Positions 1-7,335 are shown, numbered from the stretch's first letter. The stretch is 17,694 bases of DNA from Acetobacteraceae bacterium (GCA_947476855.1 CANJSR010000040.1:1-17694); one strand, 5' to 3'. Numbers and translations: made by a program. The notes: generated from the letters alone by a model not told the origin.

Positions 1-123
1 ACCAGGATCGCCCAGGCGGTGCTGGCCCCGGTCGTCCGGGTGGGCTGGGCGGAAGTCGAGACCCTGGATGAGACGGCGCGGAACGAGGGTGGGTTTGGGA
101 GCACGGGGACAAAGGGTGGATAA
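1..123 (+). CDS. dut: dUTP diphosphatase (dUTPase), C-terminal fragment
   Basis: This is a partial gene that enters from the left edge in frame 1 and ends at the TAA at 121-123. The last 40 residues are visible. They contain the hydrophobic beta-strand stretch [11 protein letters not shown] and, near the end, [13 protein letters not shown]. The latter is the glycine-rich motif V of trimeric dUTPases, which folds over the bound nucleotide and lies at the extreme C-terminus as it does here. The enzyme hydrolyses dUTP to dUMP and pyrophosphate in the cytoplasm, which keeps uracil out of DNA and feeds dTMP synthesis. The N-terminal motifs I to IV lie outside the window, so intactness cannot be judged. 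The family call is confident because motif V and the preceding strand are both diagnostic. A small ORF begins inside the last few codons. Confidence 0.88.
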   Translation, partial: TRIAQAVLAPVVRVGWAEVETLDETARNEGGFGSTGTKGG

Positions 124-319
124 CCCGGCCGAACCGCCGCCCCGGATCGACGCTGTGTTCGGCTTTCTATGGCGGCCGGACCAGCCTTGCCTGTCGATCG
201 AGGACATCAACAAAGCAGCCGCCGACGGTTGGGCCGGTGCTGGCTCGGATGACAACGACGCAGCCGTCCGGACGATTGACACCCTGGCCCACCATCTGCG
301 TAGCCTGACCGATCACTGA
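116..319 (+). CDS. small orphan ORF resembling the C-terminal tail of an AbrB/MazE-type antitoxin
   Basis: This ORF has about 67 codons from a GTG at 116 that overlaps the end of dut. The reading frame is open further upstream (an ATG lies at 68), so the start is uncertain. Residues such as [20 protein letters not shown] followed by a DGWAG stretch resemble the toxin-binding tail of AbrB/VapB-type antitoxins, which typically has a P-x-SIEEMNxAI pattern. No swapped-hairpin AbrB DNA-binding domain precedes it and no PIN or MazF toxin gene follows; the next gene is an amidohydrolase 30 bp downstream. It may therefore be a decayed antitoxin remnant, a short independent peptide, or chance coding. 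The resemblance is from memory of the family and was not tested. Confidence 0.35.
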   Translation: MDNPAEPPPRIDAVFGFLWRPDQPCLSIEDINKAAADGWAGAGSDDNDAAVRTIDTLAHHLRSLTDH

Positions 320-349
320 AGGCGGCAACCGCCCAAACCGGAAGCGTCC

Positions 350-1423
350 ATGACCCACCCCTCCCCCCTGACCAAGGGCGCCATCGACTGTGACGTCCAT
401 ATCGGCGTCCCCTCCATGGCCGCCCTCCTGCCCTATATGTCCGAGGCCTGGCGGGAGATGATCACCTCCCGCGGGACCGACGGGCTCGACCTCGCGAGCT
501 ACCCCAACAACGCCCCGCTGTCCTGCCGCCCCGACTGGCGCGCGCCCGGCGGCAAGCCGGCGACCGACCTGCCCATGCTGCAACGCGCCCTCGATGCGTT
601 CGGCACCAAGGCGGCGATCGGCCATTGCCTCTGGGGCGCGCAGGCGGTGCATTCCGAGGACCTCGCCCAGGCGCTGTGCCAGGCGGTGAATGACTGGGTC
701 GCCGACCAGTGGCTCGACAAGGAACCGCGCCTGCGCGCCGCCATGGTCGTGCCGGCGCAAAGCCCGCCCTATTCGGCCCAGGAGATCGAACGCCTTGCCG
801 CCGACAAGCGCTTCGTCGCCATCCAGCTTCTGTGCATGAACGAAATGCTCCTCGGCCGCCGCTATTACTGGCCGATCTACGAGGCCGCGGTGAAGCACGA
901 CCTGCCCATCGCCATCCATGCCGGCAGCGCCATGCGCCACGCCACCACGCCGAACGGCTGGCCCACCCATTTCACCCATGACTATGTCGGTCAGACCGCG
1001 GGGTTCGAGGGCCAGTTGCTCTCCCTGATGGCCGAGGGCGTGTTCAACCACTTCCCCACCCTCCGCGTCGTCATGGTCGAATCCGGCGTCACCTGGCTGC
1101 CCGCCTTCCTCTGGCGCGCGATCAAGTCCTGGCGCGGCCTGCGCGGGGAAACGCCCTGGTTCACCCAATCCCCCGGCGACCTGGTGCGCCAGCATGTCCG
1201 CTTCACCACCCAGCCTTTCGACGTGCCGGGCCCAGAGGAAACCCAGAAGATCCTCCGCCACATCGACGCCGACGACTCGCTGCTGTTCGCCACCGATTTC
1301 CCGCACTGGCACTTCGAGGGCACGAACGCCTTGCCGCCGGGCCTTTCCGATGATCTGATCCACAAAATCACCGTGACCAACCCCATGGCCACCTATCCCC
1401 GTCTGCAGGAGACACTCTCATGA
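350..1423 (+). CDS. amidohydrolase-2 family metal-dependent hydrolase/decarboxylase (first of a tandem pair)
   Basis: This 357-residue protein is the usual length for the Amidohydrolase_2 (PF04909) TIM-barrel family, which includes ACMSD-like decarboxylases and related hydrolases. The metal site is visible in order: D15-V-H17 in IDCDVH at the end of strand 1, H190 in AIHAG, E244 in VESGVTWLP, and D316 in FATDFPHWH. The ATD(F/Y)PHW signature is typical of this subgroup. No signal peptide is seen, so it is probably cytoplasmic. A GGAAG at 340-344 supports the ATG at 350. Its stop codon overlaps the start of the next gene (ATGA, 1420-1423), which implies translational coupling with a paralogue. 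Family membership is confident. The substrate and the choice between hydrolysis and decarboxylation cannot be read from the sequence. Confidence 0.88.
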   Translation: MTHPSPLTKGAIDCDVHIGVPSMAALLPYMSEAWREMITSRGTDGLDLASYPNNAPLSCRPDWRAPGGKPATDLPMLQRALDAFGTKAAIGHCLWGAQAVHSEDLAQALCQAVNDWVADQWLDKEPRLRAAMVVPAQSPPYSAQEIERLAADKRFVAIQLLCMNEMLLGRRYYWPIYEAAVKHDLPIAIHAGSAMRHATTPNGWPTHFTHDYVGQTAGFEGQLLSLMAEGVFNHFPTLRVVMVESGVTWLPAFLWRAIKSWRGLRGETPWFTQSPGDLVRQHVRFTTQPFDVPGPEETQKILRHIDADDSLLFATDFPHWHFEGTNALPPGLSDDLIHKITVTNPMATYPRLQETLS

Positions 1424-2514
1424 GCGAGGTTCTCGACCGCGCCGCGGGTTCCGGCATCCGCACCGGAATCGTCGATTGCGACATCCATCCCACCATGCGC
1501 TCCAACAAGGAGCTGTTTCCCTGGCTGGCGGCACGTTGGCAGAAGCATCTGGCCGACTATGGCTCGCAGCCGCGCATCCCGTTCTCCACCGGCACGCAGT
1601 ATCCCAAGGCCGCGCCCGCCACCGCGCGCCGCGACGCCTGGCCGGCCTCCGGCGGGCCGCCCGGGTCGGATGTTGATTTCATGCGCGAGCAACTGCTCGA
1701 CGCCTGCGATATCGGCCTTGGCATCCTCGCCCCGCTGCACGGCGCCGCGCGCAACAACGACCTCGACGCCGCGATCTCGACCGCGGTCAATGACTGGCAG
1801 ATCGAGCGGTGGGTGAAGCCGGAACCCCGCCTGCGAGCATCGGTCGTCGTCACCCACGAAGACCCGGACCTGGCCGTCGAGGAAATCGCCCGTCGCGCCG
1901 GTGACCCGAACTTCGCCCAGGTGCTGATCCCGTCGAAGACCAATGAGCTGCTGGGCCGCAAGCGCTACTGGCCGATCTTCGCCGCCTGCCAGGCCGCCAA
2001 CCTGCCGCTGGCCGTGCATGTGAACAGCGTCGGCGGCGGCTATGCTTCCACCGGCGGCGGCTGGCCCAGCTATTACCTGCAGGACCACCACATCAACGTC
2101 CACAGCTTCCAATCCCAGATCGCGGGCCTGGCGCTGGAAGGCGTGTTCGAGAAATTCCCGCGCCTGAAATGGGTGATGATCGAGGGCGGGTTCGCCTGGC
2201 TGCCGTCGCTCTGCTGGCGGCTGGACAAGCATTGGGCGCAGAACCGGCACGAGGTGCCGGAATGCAAGCGCCCGCCCTCGGAATACATCCGCGAGCGCCT
2301 GTGGTTCACGACGCAGCCGATGGAGGAGCCCGAGCAGGCCGACCACCTGCGCGATACGCTCGACTGGATCGGCTGGGACCGCATCATGTTCGCGACCGAC
2401 TACCCGCATTGGGACTACGACGATCCCCGCACCGCCTTCCCGATCCGACTGTCGAACGCGGAACATGAACGGATCTTCCGGTCCAATGCTCTTGGGGTGT
2501 TCGGGCTGGGGTGA
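1420..2514 (+). CDS. amidohydrolase-2 family metal-dependent hydrolase/decarboxylase (second of a tandem pair)
   Basis: This 364-residue TIM-barrel amidohydrolase is clearly paralogous to the upstream gene. Shared blocks include RYWPI, EGVF-x-x-FP-x-L, the WLP segment, RFTTQP/WFTTQP and ATD(F/Y)PHW. The metal-binding set is complete: D21-I-H23, H200, E255 and D327. The start overlaps the preceding stop by 4 bp (ATGA) and has an AGGAG at 1407-1411 within the upstream gene, so the two are co-translated. The pair may form a heteromer or act on consecutive or related substrates; both ideas are inference. The gene ends at TGA 2512-2514, followed by a weak hairpin. It faces the MFS gene tail to tail. 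No Rieske, ferredoxin or transporter gene follows in the same direction to hint at the pathway. Confidence 0.88.
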   Translation: MSEVLDRAAGSGIRTGIVDCDIHPTMRSNKELFPWLAARWQKHLADYGSQPRIPFSTGTQYPKAAPATARRDAWPASGGPPGSDVDFMREQLLDACDIGLGILAPLHGAARNNDLDAAISTAVNDWQIERWVKPEPRLRASVVVTHEDPDLAVEEIARRAGDPNFAQVLIPSKTNELLGRKRYWPIFAACQAANLPLAVHVNSVGGGYASTGGGWPSYYLQDHHINVHSFQSQIAGLALEGVFEKFPRLKWVMIEGGFAWLPSLCWRLDKHWAQNRHEVPECKRPPSEYIRERLWFTTQPMEEPEQADHLRDTLDWIGWDRIMFATDYPHWDYDDPRTAFPIRLSNAEHERIFRSNALGVFGLG

Positions 2515-2516
2515 GG

Positions 2517-2540
2517 AAGGGTTGGGGTTTCACCCTTTTC
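2517..2540. terminator. weak hairpin with T-run between convergent genes
   Basis: A 6-bp stem (AAGGGT at 2517-2522, ACCCTT at 2532-2537) is followed by T residues, 2 bp after the stop of the second amidohydrolase. The stem is short and the T-tract only partial, so this is a modest candidate terminator. The remainder of the gap up to 2663 is GC-rich and shows nothing else I can support. Confidence 0.35.
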
Positions 2541-2663
2541 AACCGGCCACGTACCACGCAACAGGGGAGGCAGCTTTGCCATCCCCATTGCGAATCAGAG
2601 AGGCCCGTGACCGCGCGACCGCGCGGGTTCGCGCCCATGGGCAGACCGCGGCACTTCCACGCC

Positions 2664-3791
2664 CTACCGCGGCAGACGGGCCAGAGGCCGGACCAGCAGC
2701 AATGCCATCCCGCCGACCAGGGCCATCGCCGCGAACGTCAGGGCACCGTAGTTCGTGTACAGCCACCCGGCCACCAGAACCATCAGTCCGCTGGGCACGC
2801 CGTATCCCAGCGCCCCGTGCAGGGCCTGCGCGGTGGCCGATCGTTCGGGCGGGACGGACCGGCTGAGGGTCATCATCGCCGAGAGGTGTTGCATCCCGAA
2901 GGTGGCCGCGTGCAGCAGTTGGATCACCGCCAGGATCGCAACCCCTGGTTCCATCGCGGTGACACCCCAGCGGACGATGGCCGCCAGCGCGGCGCAACCG
3001 GTCAGGCCCGCGGGACCGAGGCGTTCGACCAGTTTCCGGCCGCGCACGAACAGCAGGATTTCGACGATGATGCCCTCGGCCAGCAGCAGCCCGATCGTGG
3101 TGTCCGATAGACCCTGTGAGCGCCAGAGGAGGGCCGCAAAGCCGTAATAGGCGGCGTGGGAGCCTTGGATGAGCCCGCTGCCCATGACGGTCAGCCGAAA
3201 GCCTGGGTTGCGGAACAAAGCGAAGCCGGCCCAGGCGCGGGGGGCGGCGGGGACCGTTTGCGCCTCGGGCAGGAAGCGGCTGAACAGGGTGGCGGTGGCA
3301 TAGCCGCAGGCGATCAGCAGCGGGACCAGCCACGATCCGAACAGCGCCAGCACCCAGCCGGCGACGGCGGTCGTGACCATGAAGGTGGCCGACCCGACGG
3401 CGCGGACGGGGGCATATTCCATCCGCCCCTCGCGGGCGAGTGCGAGGGCCAGCGAGTCGACCAGCGGATTGATGGCGGAGGCGGCGATCCCCTGCCCCGC
3501 GGCGACCAGCAGCAGCATCCAGAACCCGTGCGCGGGCAGGAAAAGCAGCGCCATGCCGGTTGCGACCAGGCCGGCTAGCAGCAGGACGGGCCGGCGGCGA
3601 CCGATCCGATCGGTCACATTCCCCCAGCCCGGCCCGGCCAGGATGCGGAGGAAGGTGGCCGTGCCGAGAATATGGCCGATCGACTCCGCGGACAGGCCGC
3701 GATCGGAGAAGAACAGCGGCATGAACGCGGTCAGCGCGATGGAGGCGAAGTAGGCGCCCATGAAAGCGCCGACCCGGGTCCCGGCGCTCAT
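2664..3791 (-). CDS. MFS transporter, HcaT-like (MFS_1_like) family
   Basis: This 375-residue hydrophobic protein has about twelve predicted membrane segments. The N-terminal block (GAFMGAYFASIALTAFMPLF, then FSDRGLSAESIG and DRIGRRRP) and a central YYGFAALLWRSQGLS segment, followed by EGIIVEILLF and RWGVTAMEPG, match the layout of the HcaT/3-phenylpropionate proton symporter-like branch (MFS_1_like). This is a carrier in the inner membrane. The true substrate is unknown, and aromatic acid transport is only a family-level suggestion. I chose the ATG at 3791 because the protein then starts as the family does; the frame is open further upstream within sufE. It lies 37 bp downstream of sufE on the same strand, so co-transcription is likely. 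It converges with the amidohydrolase pair. Confidence 0.85.
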   Translation of the reverse strand: MSAGTRVGAFMGAYFASIALTAFMPLFFSDRGLSAESIGHILGTATFLRILAGPGWGNVTDRIGRRRPVLLLAGLVATGMALLFLPAHGFWMLLLVAAGQGIAASAINPLVDSLALALAREGRMEYAPVRAVGSATFMVTTAVAGWVLALFGSWLVPLLIACGYATATLFSRFLPEAQTVPAAPRAWAGFALFRNPGFRLTVMGSGLIQGSHAAYYGFAALLWRSQGLSDTTIGLLLAEGIIVEILLFVRGRKLVERLGPAGLTGCAALAAIVRWGVTAMEPGVAILAVIQLLHAATFGMQHLSAMMTLSRSVPPERSATAQALHGALGYGVPSGLMVLVAGWLYTNYGALTFAAMALVGGMALLLVRPLARLPR

Positions 3792-3828
3792 GCGGCCGCA
3801 CCCCCGTCCCGGGTGGTCGTGTGTCGTG

Positions 3829-4275
3829 TCACCCCGCGCGTCGCGTGGCGGCGACCTCGCGCAGCTTGCGGGCCATGGCGGCGATGCCGTTGCCGCGGTT
3901 GGTCGACAATGCCTCCAGCAGGCCAAGGTCCTTCAGGAAAACCGGATCGGTGGCCAGGATTTCGGCGGCGGAGCGGCCGGAATAGACCCGCAGCAGCAGC
4001 GCCACCAGACCCGAGACGATGACCGCGTCCGAAGCGCCGGCGAAGCGCAGGACGCCGTCGCGTTCATCGACCTCCATCCACACGCGGCTCTGGCAGCCGG
4101 GGACGCGGTGGGCATCGTCGGCCCAGGTCTCGGGGAACGGGGGCAGTTTCTTCCCGAGTTCGATGATGAACTGGTAGCGCTCCATCCAGTCGTCGAAGAC
4201 CGCCAGTTCCTCGGCGATGGCGGCGATCGCCTCGGCGGCCGTGGCTTCCTCGGGGACGACGAAGGGATCGGGCAT
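3829..4275 (-). CDS. sufE: SufE family cysteine desulfuration protein
   Basis: This 148-residue protein is the typical SufE length. SufE accepts persulfide sulfur from the cysteine desulfurase SufS and passes it to the SufBCD scaffold for Fe-S cluster assembly in the cytoplasm. The acceptor cysteine is C61 in HRVPGCQSRVW, a hallmark of the family. The flanking segments DWMERYQFIIELGKKLP (about residues 29-45) and VSGLVALLLRVYSG (about 87-100) also fit. I chose the ATG at 4275 because it gives a normal N-terminus and has an AGGA about 9 nt upstream; the open frame continues back to 4494 but that extension is low-complexity. The gene stands alone rather than in a suf operon and is followed by an MFS gene. 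Confidence 0.92.
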   Translation of the reverse strand: MPDPFVVPEEATAAEAIAAIAEELAVFDDWMERYQFIIELGKKLPPFPETWADDAHRVPGCQSRVWMEVDERDGVLRFAGASDAVIVSGLVALLLRVYSGRSAAEILATDPVFLKDLGLLEALSTNRGNGIAAMARKLREVAATRRAG

Positions 4276-4344
4276 GCTGTGTCCTGTGCGTGGTCGGAAC
4301 CGCTCTCTGCCACGAGCGGGCCGCCTCGCGCCACCCCGATCCCC

Positions 4345-4388
4345 ACCGGGTCCCGACCGGGTCCCCCTTGGCTCCCCATTGGGTCCCG
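4345..4388. repeat. four 11-bp direct tandem repeats
   Basis: Consecutive units are ACCGGGTCCCG, ACCGGGTCCCC, CTTGGCTCCCC and ATTGGGTCCCG. The core GGGTCCC (GGCTCCC in unit 3) recurs exactly every 11 bp, at 4348, 4359, 4370 and 4381. The core is itself a small dyad. Eleven bp is near one helical turn, so all cores face roughly the same side of the DNA. They lie 70-115 bp upstream of the sufE start codon. The period is not a multiple of three, which argues against coding use. Confidence 0.8.
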
Positions 4389-4528
4389 CCTGCGCCGCGA
4401 TGAGGCAGCCGGATGGGGTGACGGACCGGAATCTGCCCGGCCGCCCGGTCAACACAATTCCAAATGGCGAAAAATGCGCCATTCTTGCGGACAAGTTATG
4501 GATTTGATCGGCCCTCTCGGCGTGCGGT

Positions 4529-4557
4529 TTGCCATATAAACGCGCATTGTCGATAAT
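4529..4557 (+). promoter_or_regulatory. sigma70-like promoter for the ABC operon
   Basis: A TTGCCA at 4529-4534 and a GATAAT at 4552-4557 are separated by exactly 17 bp; each matches five of six consensus positions. Initiation near 4564 would give a leader of about 225 nt before the binding-protein gene. This is the best promoter candidate I found by eye in the window. Confidence 0.5.
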
Positions 4558-4607
4558 TTCACCATGATTTCAATGAAAATGATAACGGGCAATAATATCC
4601 GATATCA

Positions 4608-4622
4608 CGAGTCCAGGACTCG
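4608..4622. promoter_or_regulatory. perfect 15-bp palindrome, candidate operator
   Basis: CGAGTCC, a central A, then GGACTCG form a perfect 7-1-7 dyad. It lies about 45 bp downstream of the predicted transcription start for the ABC operon. The position and symmetry suit a repressor operator. The cognate regulator is not in the window. Confidence 0.4.
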
Positions 4623-4788
4623 GCTTTCCAGTGTTCGGAAAATCGTCGATTGTCGGCAACATCGGATTGCGCCCGGCTGTTCTATGGTCATAAGGTTTAC
4701 CGTGGAACAATTGACCCGGAGTTCACTGGGCGATCGACGGTCCTGATCACGGCACTCCGTGGCGCGGCTTTAGGGAGATTTGATCCGA

Positions 4789-6147
4789 ATGACTCGTAAT
4801 ATACTGTCAAAACGTGAAGCAACGCGTCGCAAAGTACTGAAGTATGGCGCCCTCGCGTCGGCCCTCCCCTGGGTCCACATCCGCTCCGCCGGCGCCGCGG
4901 GCAAGCTGAGCGTGTTCTTCTGGGATCATTGGGTCCCCGCCGGCAACGTCGAAATCCGCAAGCAGGTCGATGTCTGGGCCGCGCAGAACAAGGTCGAGGT
5001 GAATATCGATTTCATCACCTCGATGGGTCAGAAGACGCTGCTGACCATCAACGCGGAGGCGCAGGCCCGCCGTGGCCATGACCTGATCACGATCTCCAAC
5101 TGGAACGTCCGCGACCACGCCGACAAGCTGGAACCCGTCTCGGACGTGGTCGGCCGGTTGGAGGCGCAGTATGGCCCGGCCAACCGCGTTTCCAACTACC
5201 TGGGCATGCACAAGGGCAAGTGGGCAGCGATCCCGTCAAGCTGGGGTACGCAGAACAAGGGGCCGGCGGCGCGCATTTCCATGATGAAGGAAATCGCCGG
5301 CATCGACCTGCCGAAGATGTATCCGGCCGCCAACGTGCCCGAGACGGCCGAGGCCAAGGGCTGGACGATGGAGGCGATGCTGAAGGCGGCCGAGGCCTGC
5401 TTCAAGGCCGGCAAGCCCTTCGCGATCGGCGTCGGCACCACGCCGGACAGCGTCGACACCGCGGGCTCGATCTTCGCGGCCTTCGGCGCCGAACTCGTCG
5501 ATGCCAAAGGCAAGATGGCACTCAACTCCGACGCCGTGCGGCAGGCGCTGGAATACGCCCAGCAGCTTGTGAAATGGCTGCCTGGTGAAGCGCCGAGCTA
5601 TGACGATGCGTCGAATAACCGGGCACTGATTTCCGGGAATACGCCGCTGATCTGGAATCCGCCATCGGCCTGGGCCGTTGCGGTGCGTGACGCGCCGGCG
5701 GTGGCCGCCGACACCTGGCACTTCCCCGCGCCGCTGGGTCCCAAGGGCCGCTTCATGCCGCACAGCATGAATTTCTGGGGCATCTGGGAATTCGCGCAGA
5801 ACAAGTCCGGCGCCAAGGAACTGGCCGAGTTCCTGATGCAGGCGCCGAACGTGGATGCGCGGTCGACCGCGGTCATGGGCTATGATCTGCCGCCGTTCCA
5901 GAAGATGGCCGACGCGCCGGTGTGGGACAAGATCGGCCCGCCCGAGGGCACGGTCTACAACTACCCCGTCCGCCGCCAGCACAACCAGATCGAACATCTG
6001 TCGATGATGCCGGCGCCGCCCGAAATCGCGGTGCAGATGTACAACCGCGGCACACCCTCGACGATGCTTGCCAAGCTCAAGTCCGGGCAGACGATCCCGC
6101 AGGTGCTCGCCTGGGCCAAGGAGGAAATCGAAGGCTTCCTGAGCTGA
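4789..6147 (+). CDS. ABC transporter extracellular solute-binding protein (family 1), Tat signal
   Basis: This protein of about 452 residues binds the substrate in the periplasm and delivers it to the permeases encoded downstream. The N-terminus carries a twin-arginine signal: T-R13-R14-K-V-L-K, then GALASALPWV, with a plausible AGA|A cleavage near residue 36. The mature part, beginning KLSVFFWDHWVP, has the alpha/beta look of family 1 sugar/oligosaccharide-type binding proteins (SBP_bac_1/8). I chose the ATG at 4789 because AGGGAG at 4772-4777 lies 11 nt upstream; an in-frame TTG at 4780 is too close to that site. The Tat signal suggests export of a folded protein. Two hairpins follow the gene, a common way to keep binding protein more abundant than permeases. 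The ligand is undetermined; sugar, polyol or other small organics are all possible. Confidence 0.88.
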   Translation: MTRNILSKREATRRKVLKYGALASALPWVHIRSAGAAGKLSVFFWDHWVPAGNVEIRKQVDVWAAQNKVEVNIDFITSMGQKTLLTINAEAQARRGHDLITISNWNVRDHADKLEPVSDVVGRLEAQYGPANRVSNYLGMHKGKWAAIPSSWGTQNKGPAARISMMKEIAGIDLPKMYPAANVPETAEAKGWTMEAMLKAAEACFKAGKPFAIGVGTTPDSVDTAGSIFAAFGAELVDAKGKMALNSDAVRQALEYAQQLVKWLPGEAPSYDDASNNRALISGNTPLIWNPPSAWAVAVRDAPAVAADTWHFPAPLGPKGRFMPHSMNFWGIWEFAQNKSGAKELAEFLMQAPNVDARSTAVMGYDLPPFQKMADAPVWDKIGPPEGTVYNYPVRRQHNQIEHLSMMPAPPEIAVQMYNRGTPSTMLAKLKSGQTIPQVLAWAKEEIEGFLS

Positions 6148-6150
6148 TTT

Positions 6151-6171
6151 CCAGGGGGCACGTCCCCCTGG
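6151..6171 (+). terminator. intra-operon stem-loop just after the binding-protein gene
   Basis: CCAGGGGG (6151-6158) and CCCCCTGG (6164-6171) form an 8-bp perfect stem with a 5-nt loop, 3 bp after the stop codon. There is no T-tract, so it more likely blocks 3' exonucleases or pauses polymerase than terminates fully. Confidence 0.5.
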
Positions 6172-6198
6172 TTCCGCATCCCCCCGAGGGCTGACCGG

Positions 6199-6238
6199 CC
6201 CGGGGACCGCGTCATCCATCCGGCGACGCGGTCCCGGG
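6199..6238 (+). terminator. strong intra-operon hairpin, candidate attenuator/partial terminator
   Basis: GGGACCGCGTC (6203-6213) pairs perfectly with GACGCGGTCCC (6225-6235). Three more C-G pairs form beyond a single bulged G, giving about 14 bp around an 11-nt loop. The following sequence, TTCGTTTCT, is moderately T-rich. It lies between the binding-protein and first permease genes, where partial termination would set their ratio. Confidence 0.55.
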
Positions 6239-6390
6239 TTCGTTTCTCCCCCGCATGCGGCACCAGGGCTGTTTCCGCCAGGCCGGTCATGCCCCGCGCG
6301 GGCGTGTCCGGCCGCCGATCCAGGCACGATGCACCGGCTTCGTCAGTTATCGGGGCGGCGTGCGATTCTAGTTATTCATGGAGACTTGCG

Positions 6391-7335
6391 ATGGCAGATG
6401 GTTCCGGCGTTGCGATTGGATCCGGCCAACCCGTCGCCGCCCCCCGCCGTGTCGGCAGCCTGCGGAAGTTGGGCCGGCGCCGCTCGGTTACCGCCATCAT
6501 CCTGTGTCTGCCGCTGATCGCCATCATTTTCGGGCTCAAGCTGTGGCCCACGCTGTATGGCATCTACCTCAGCATGCTGAACCGGAAGATGACCGAGTTC
6601 GTCGGGCTGGATAACTTCATCTTCCTGCTGGGGCGCAACACGTTCCAGATGGTGCTGTTCCAGTCCTGCCTGTTCGCGGTCTCGGCGGTGATCTTCAAGG
6701 CGGTGCTGGGTTTCATCCTGGCGCACCTGATGCACAACATCCGCGGCAAGTATGAACGGGTGTGGCGCGGCCTGCTGCTGGTGCCCTGGGTCATTCCGCT
6801 GTCGCTGTCGACGCTGTCGTGGTGGTGGCTGCTCGATCCGTCCTACTCGGCGTTCAACTGGACGCTGGAATGGCTGGGCTTCCAGAAGATCTCCTTCCTG
6901 GGAGAGGCGTGGAACGCCCGCCTCGTGGTGATCCTGGTGAATACCTGGTTTGGCGCACCGTTCTTCATGATCATGTATCTGGCCGCGCTGAAATCGGTGC
7001 CGGACCAGTTGTATGAGGCCGCCTCGATCGACGGGGCCAATGCCTGGCAGAAGCTGATCTATGTGACGCTGCCGATGATGCGGAACATCATCGCCATCAC
7101 GATGCTGTACTCCCTGATCGTCACCTTCGCCGACTTCGACATCGTCCGCATCCTGACCAATGGCGGGCCGCAGGACTCGACCCATCTGTTCGCGACCTAC
7201 GCGTTCACGATCGGCATCCAGTCCGGCAACATCCCTCGCGGTGCCGCGGTCAGCCTGTTCATGCTGCCGATCCTGGCGACCTTCGCCTTCTTCATCCTGC
7301 GCGGCGTGAATCGCCGGACCAAGGAGATCAACTGA
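6391..7335 (+). CDS. ABC transporter permease, MalF/UgpA type
   Basis: This 314-residue inner-membrane protein has six likely membrane segments; the first is at about residues 34-55. The EAA loop that docks onto the ATPase is at residues 209-228, starting EAASIDGANA and ending in TLP. It is followed by the ILTNGGP segment typical of carbohydrate-type permeases of the MalF/UgpA class. I chose the ATG at 6391 because GGAG lies 7 nt upstream and because the longer open frame back to 6289 adds sequence unlike the family. The gap from the binding-protein gene (6148-6390) holds two hairpins. Only 1 bp separates it from the next permease, so the two are made together and probably form a heterodimer. 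Confidence 0.9.
   Translation: MADGSGVAIGSGQPVAAPRRVGSLRKLGRRRSVTAIILCLPLIAIIFGLKLWPTLYGIYLSMLNRKMTEFVGLDNFIFLLGRNTFQMVLFQSCLFAVSAVIFKAVLGFILAHLMHNIRGKYERVWRGLLLVPWVIPLSLSTLSWWWLLDPSYSAFNWTLEWLGFQKISFLGEAWNARLVVILVNTWFGAPFFMIMYLAALKSVPDQLYEAASIDGANAWQKLIYVTLPMMRNIIAITMLYSLIVTFADFDIVRILTNGGPQDSTHLFATYAFTIGIQSGNIPRGAAVSLFMLPILATFAFFILRGVNRRTKEIN

Larger units (their letters stand above)
4276..4788. other. divergent regulatory gap between sufE and the ABC operon
   Basis: This gap of about 510 bp has no convincing gene. The sufE-proximal part (to about 4440) is GC-rich and holds four 11-bp direct repeats. The part from about 4450 to 4760 is noticeably richer in A and T than the rest of the window, as expected for a promoter region. 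It contains a 7-bp inverted repeat (AATGGCG at 4463-4469, CGCCATT at 4477-4483), a sigma70-like promoter and a perfect 15-bp palindrome. A 60-codon frame at 4564-4746 shows no family features and is probably non-coding leader. Confidence 0.7.

Noticed and set aside
167..1363. 398-codon open frame on the minus strand opposite the first amidohydrolase
   Set aside because: It is antisense to a gene with full catalytic motifs, and its composition (G, A, R, H-rich, no family motifs) is what high-GC DNA gives in a shadow frame.
2539..3801. Long minus-strand frame overlapping the MFS gene in another phase
   Set aside because: Its translation is arginine/proline-rich with no membrane pattern, whereas the frame ending at 2664 gives a proper MFS protein.
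4564..4746. 60-codon ORF in the leader of the ABC operon
   Set aside because: No ribosome site, no family resemblance, and it overlaps likely regulatory DNA; a leader peptide is conceivable but unsupported.
4780..4788. TTG start for the solute-binding protein
   Set aside because: It would be only 2 nt from the AGGGAG, whereas the ATG at 4789 has good spacing.
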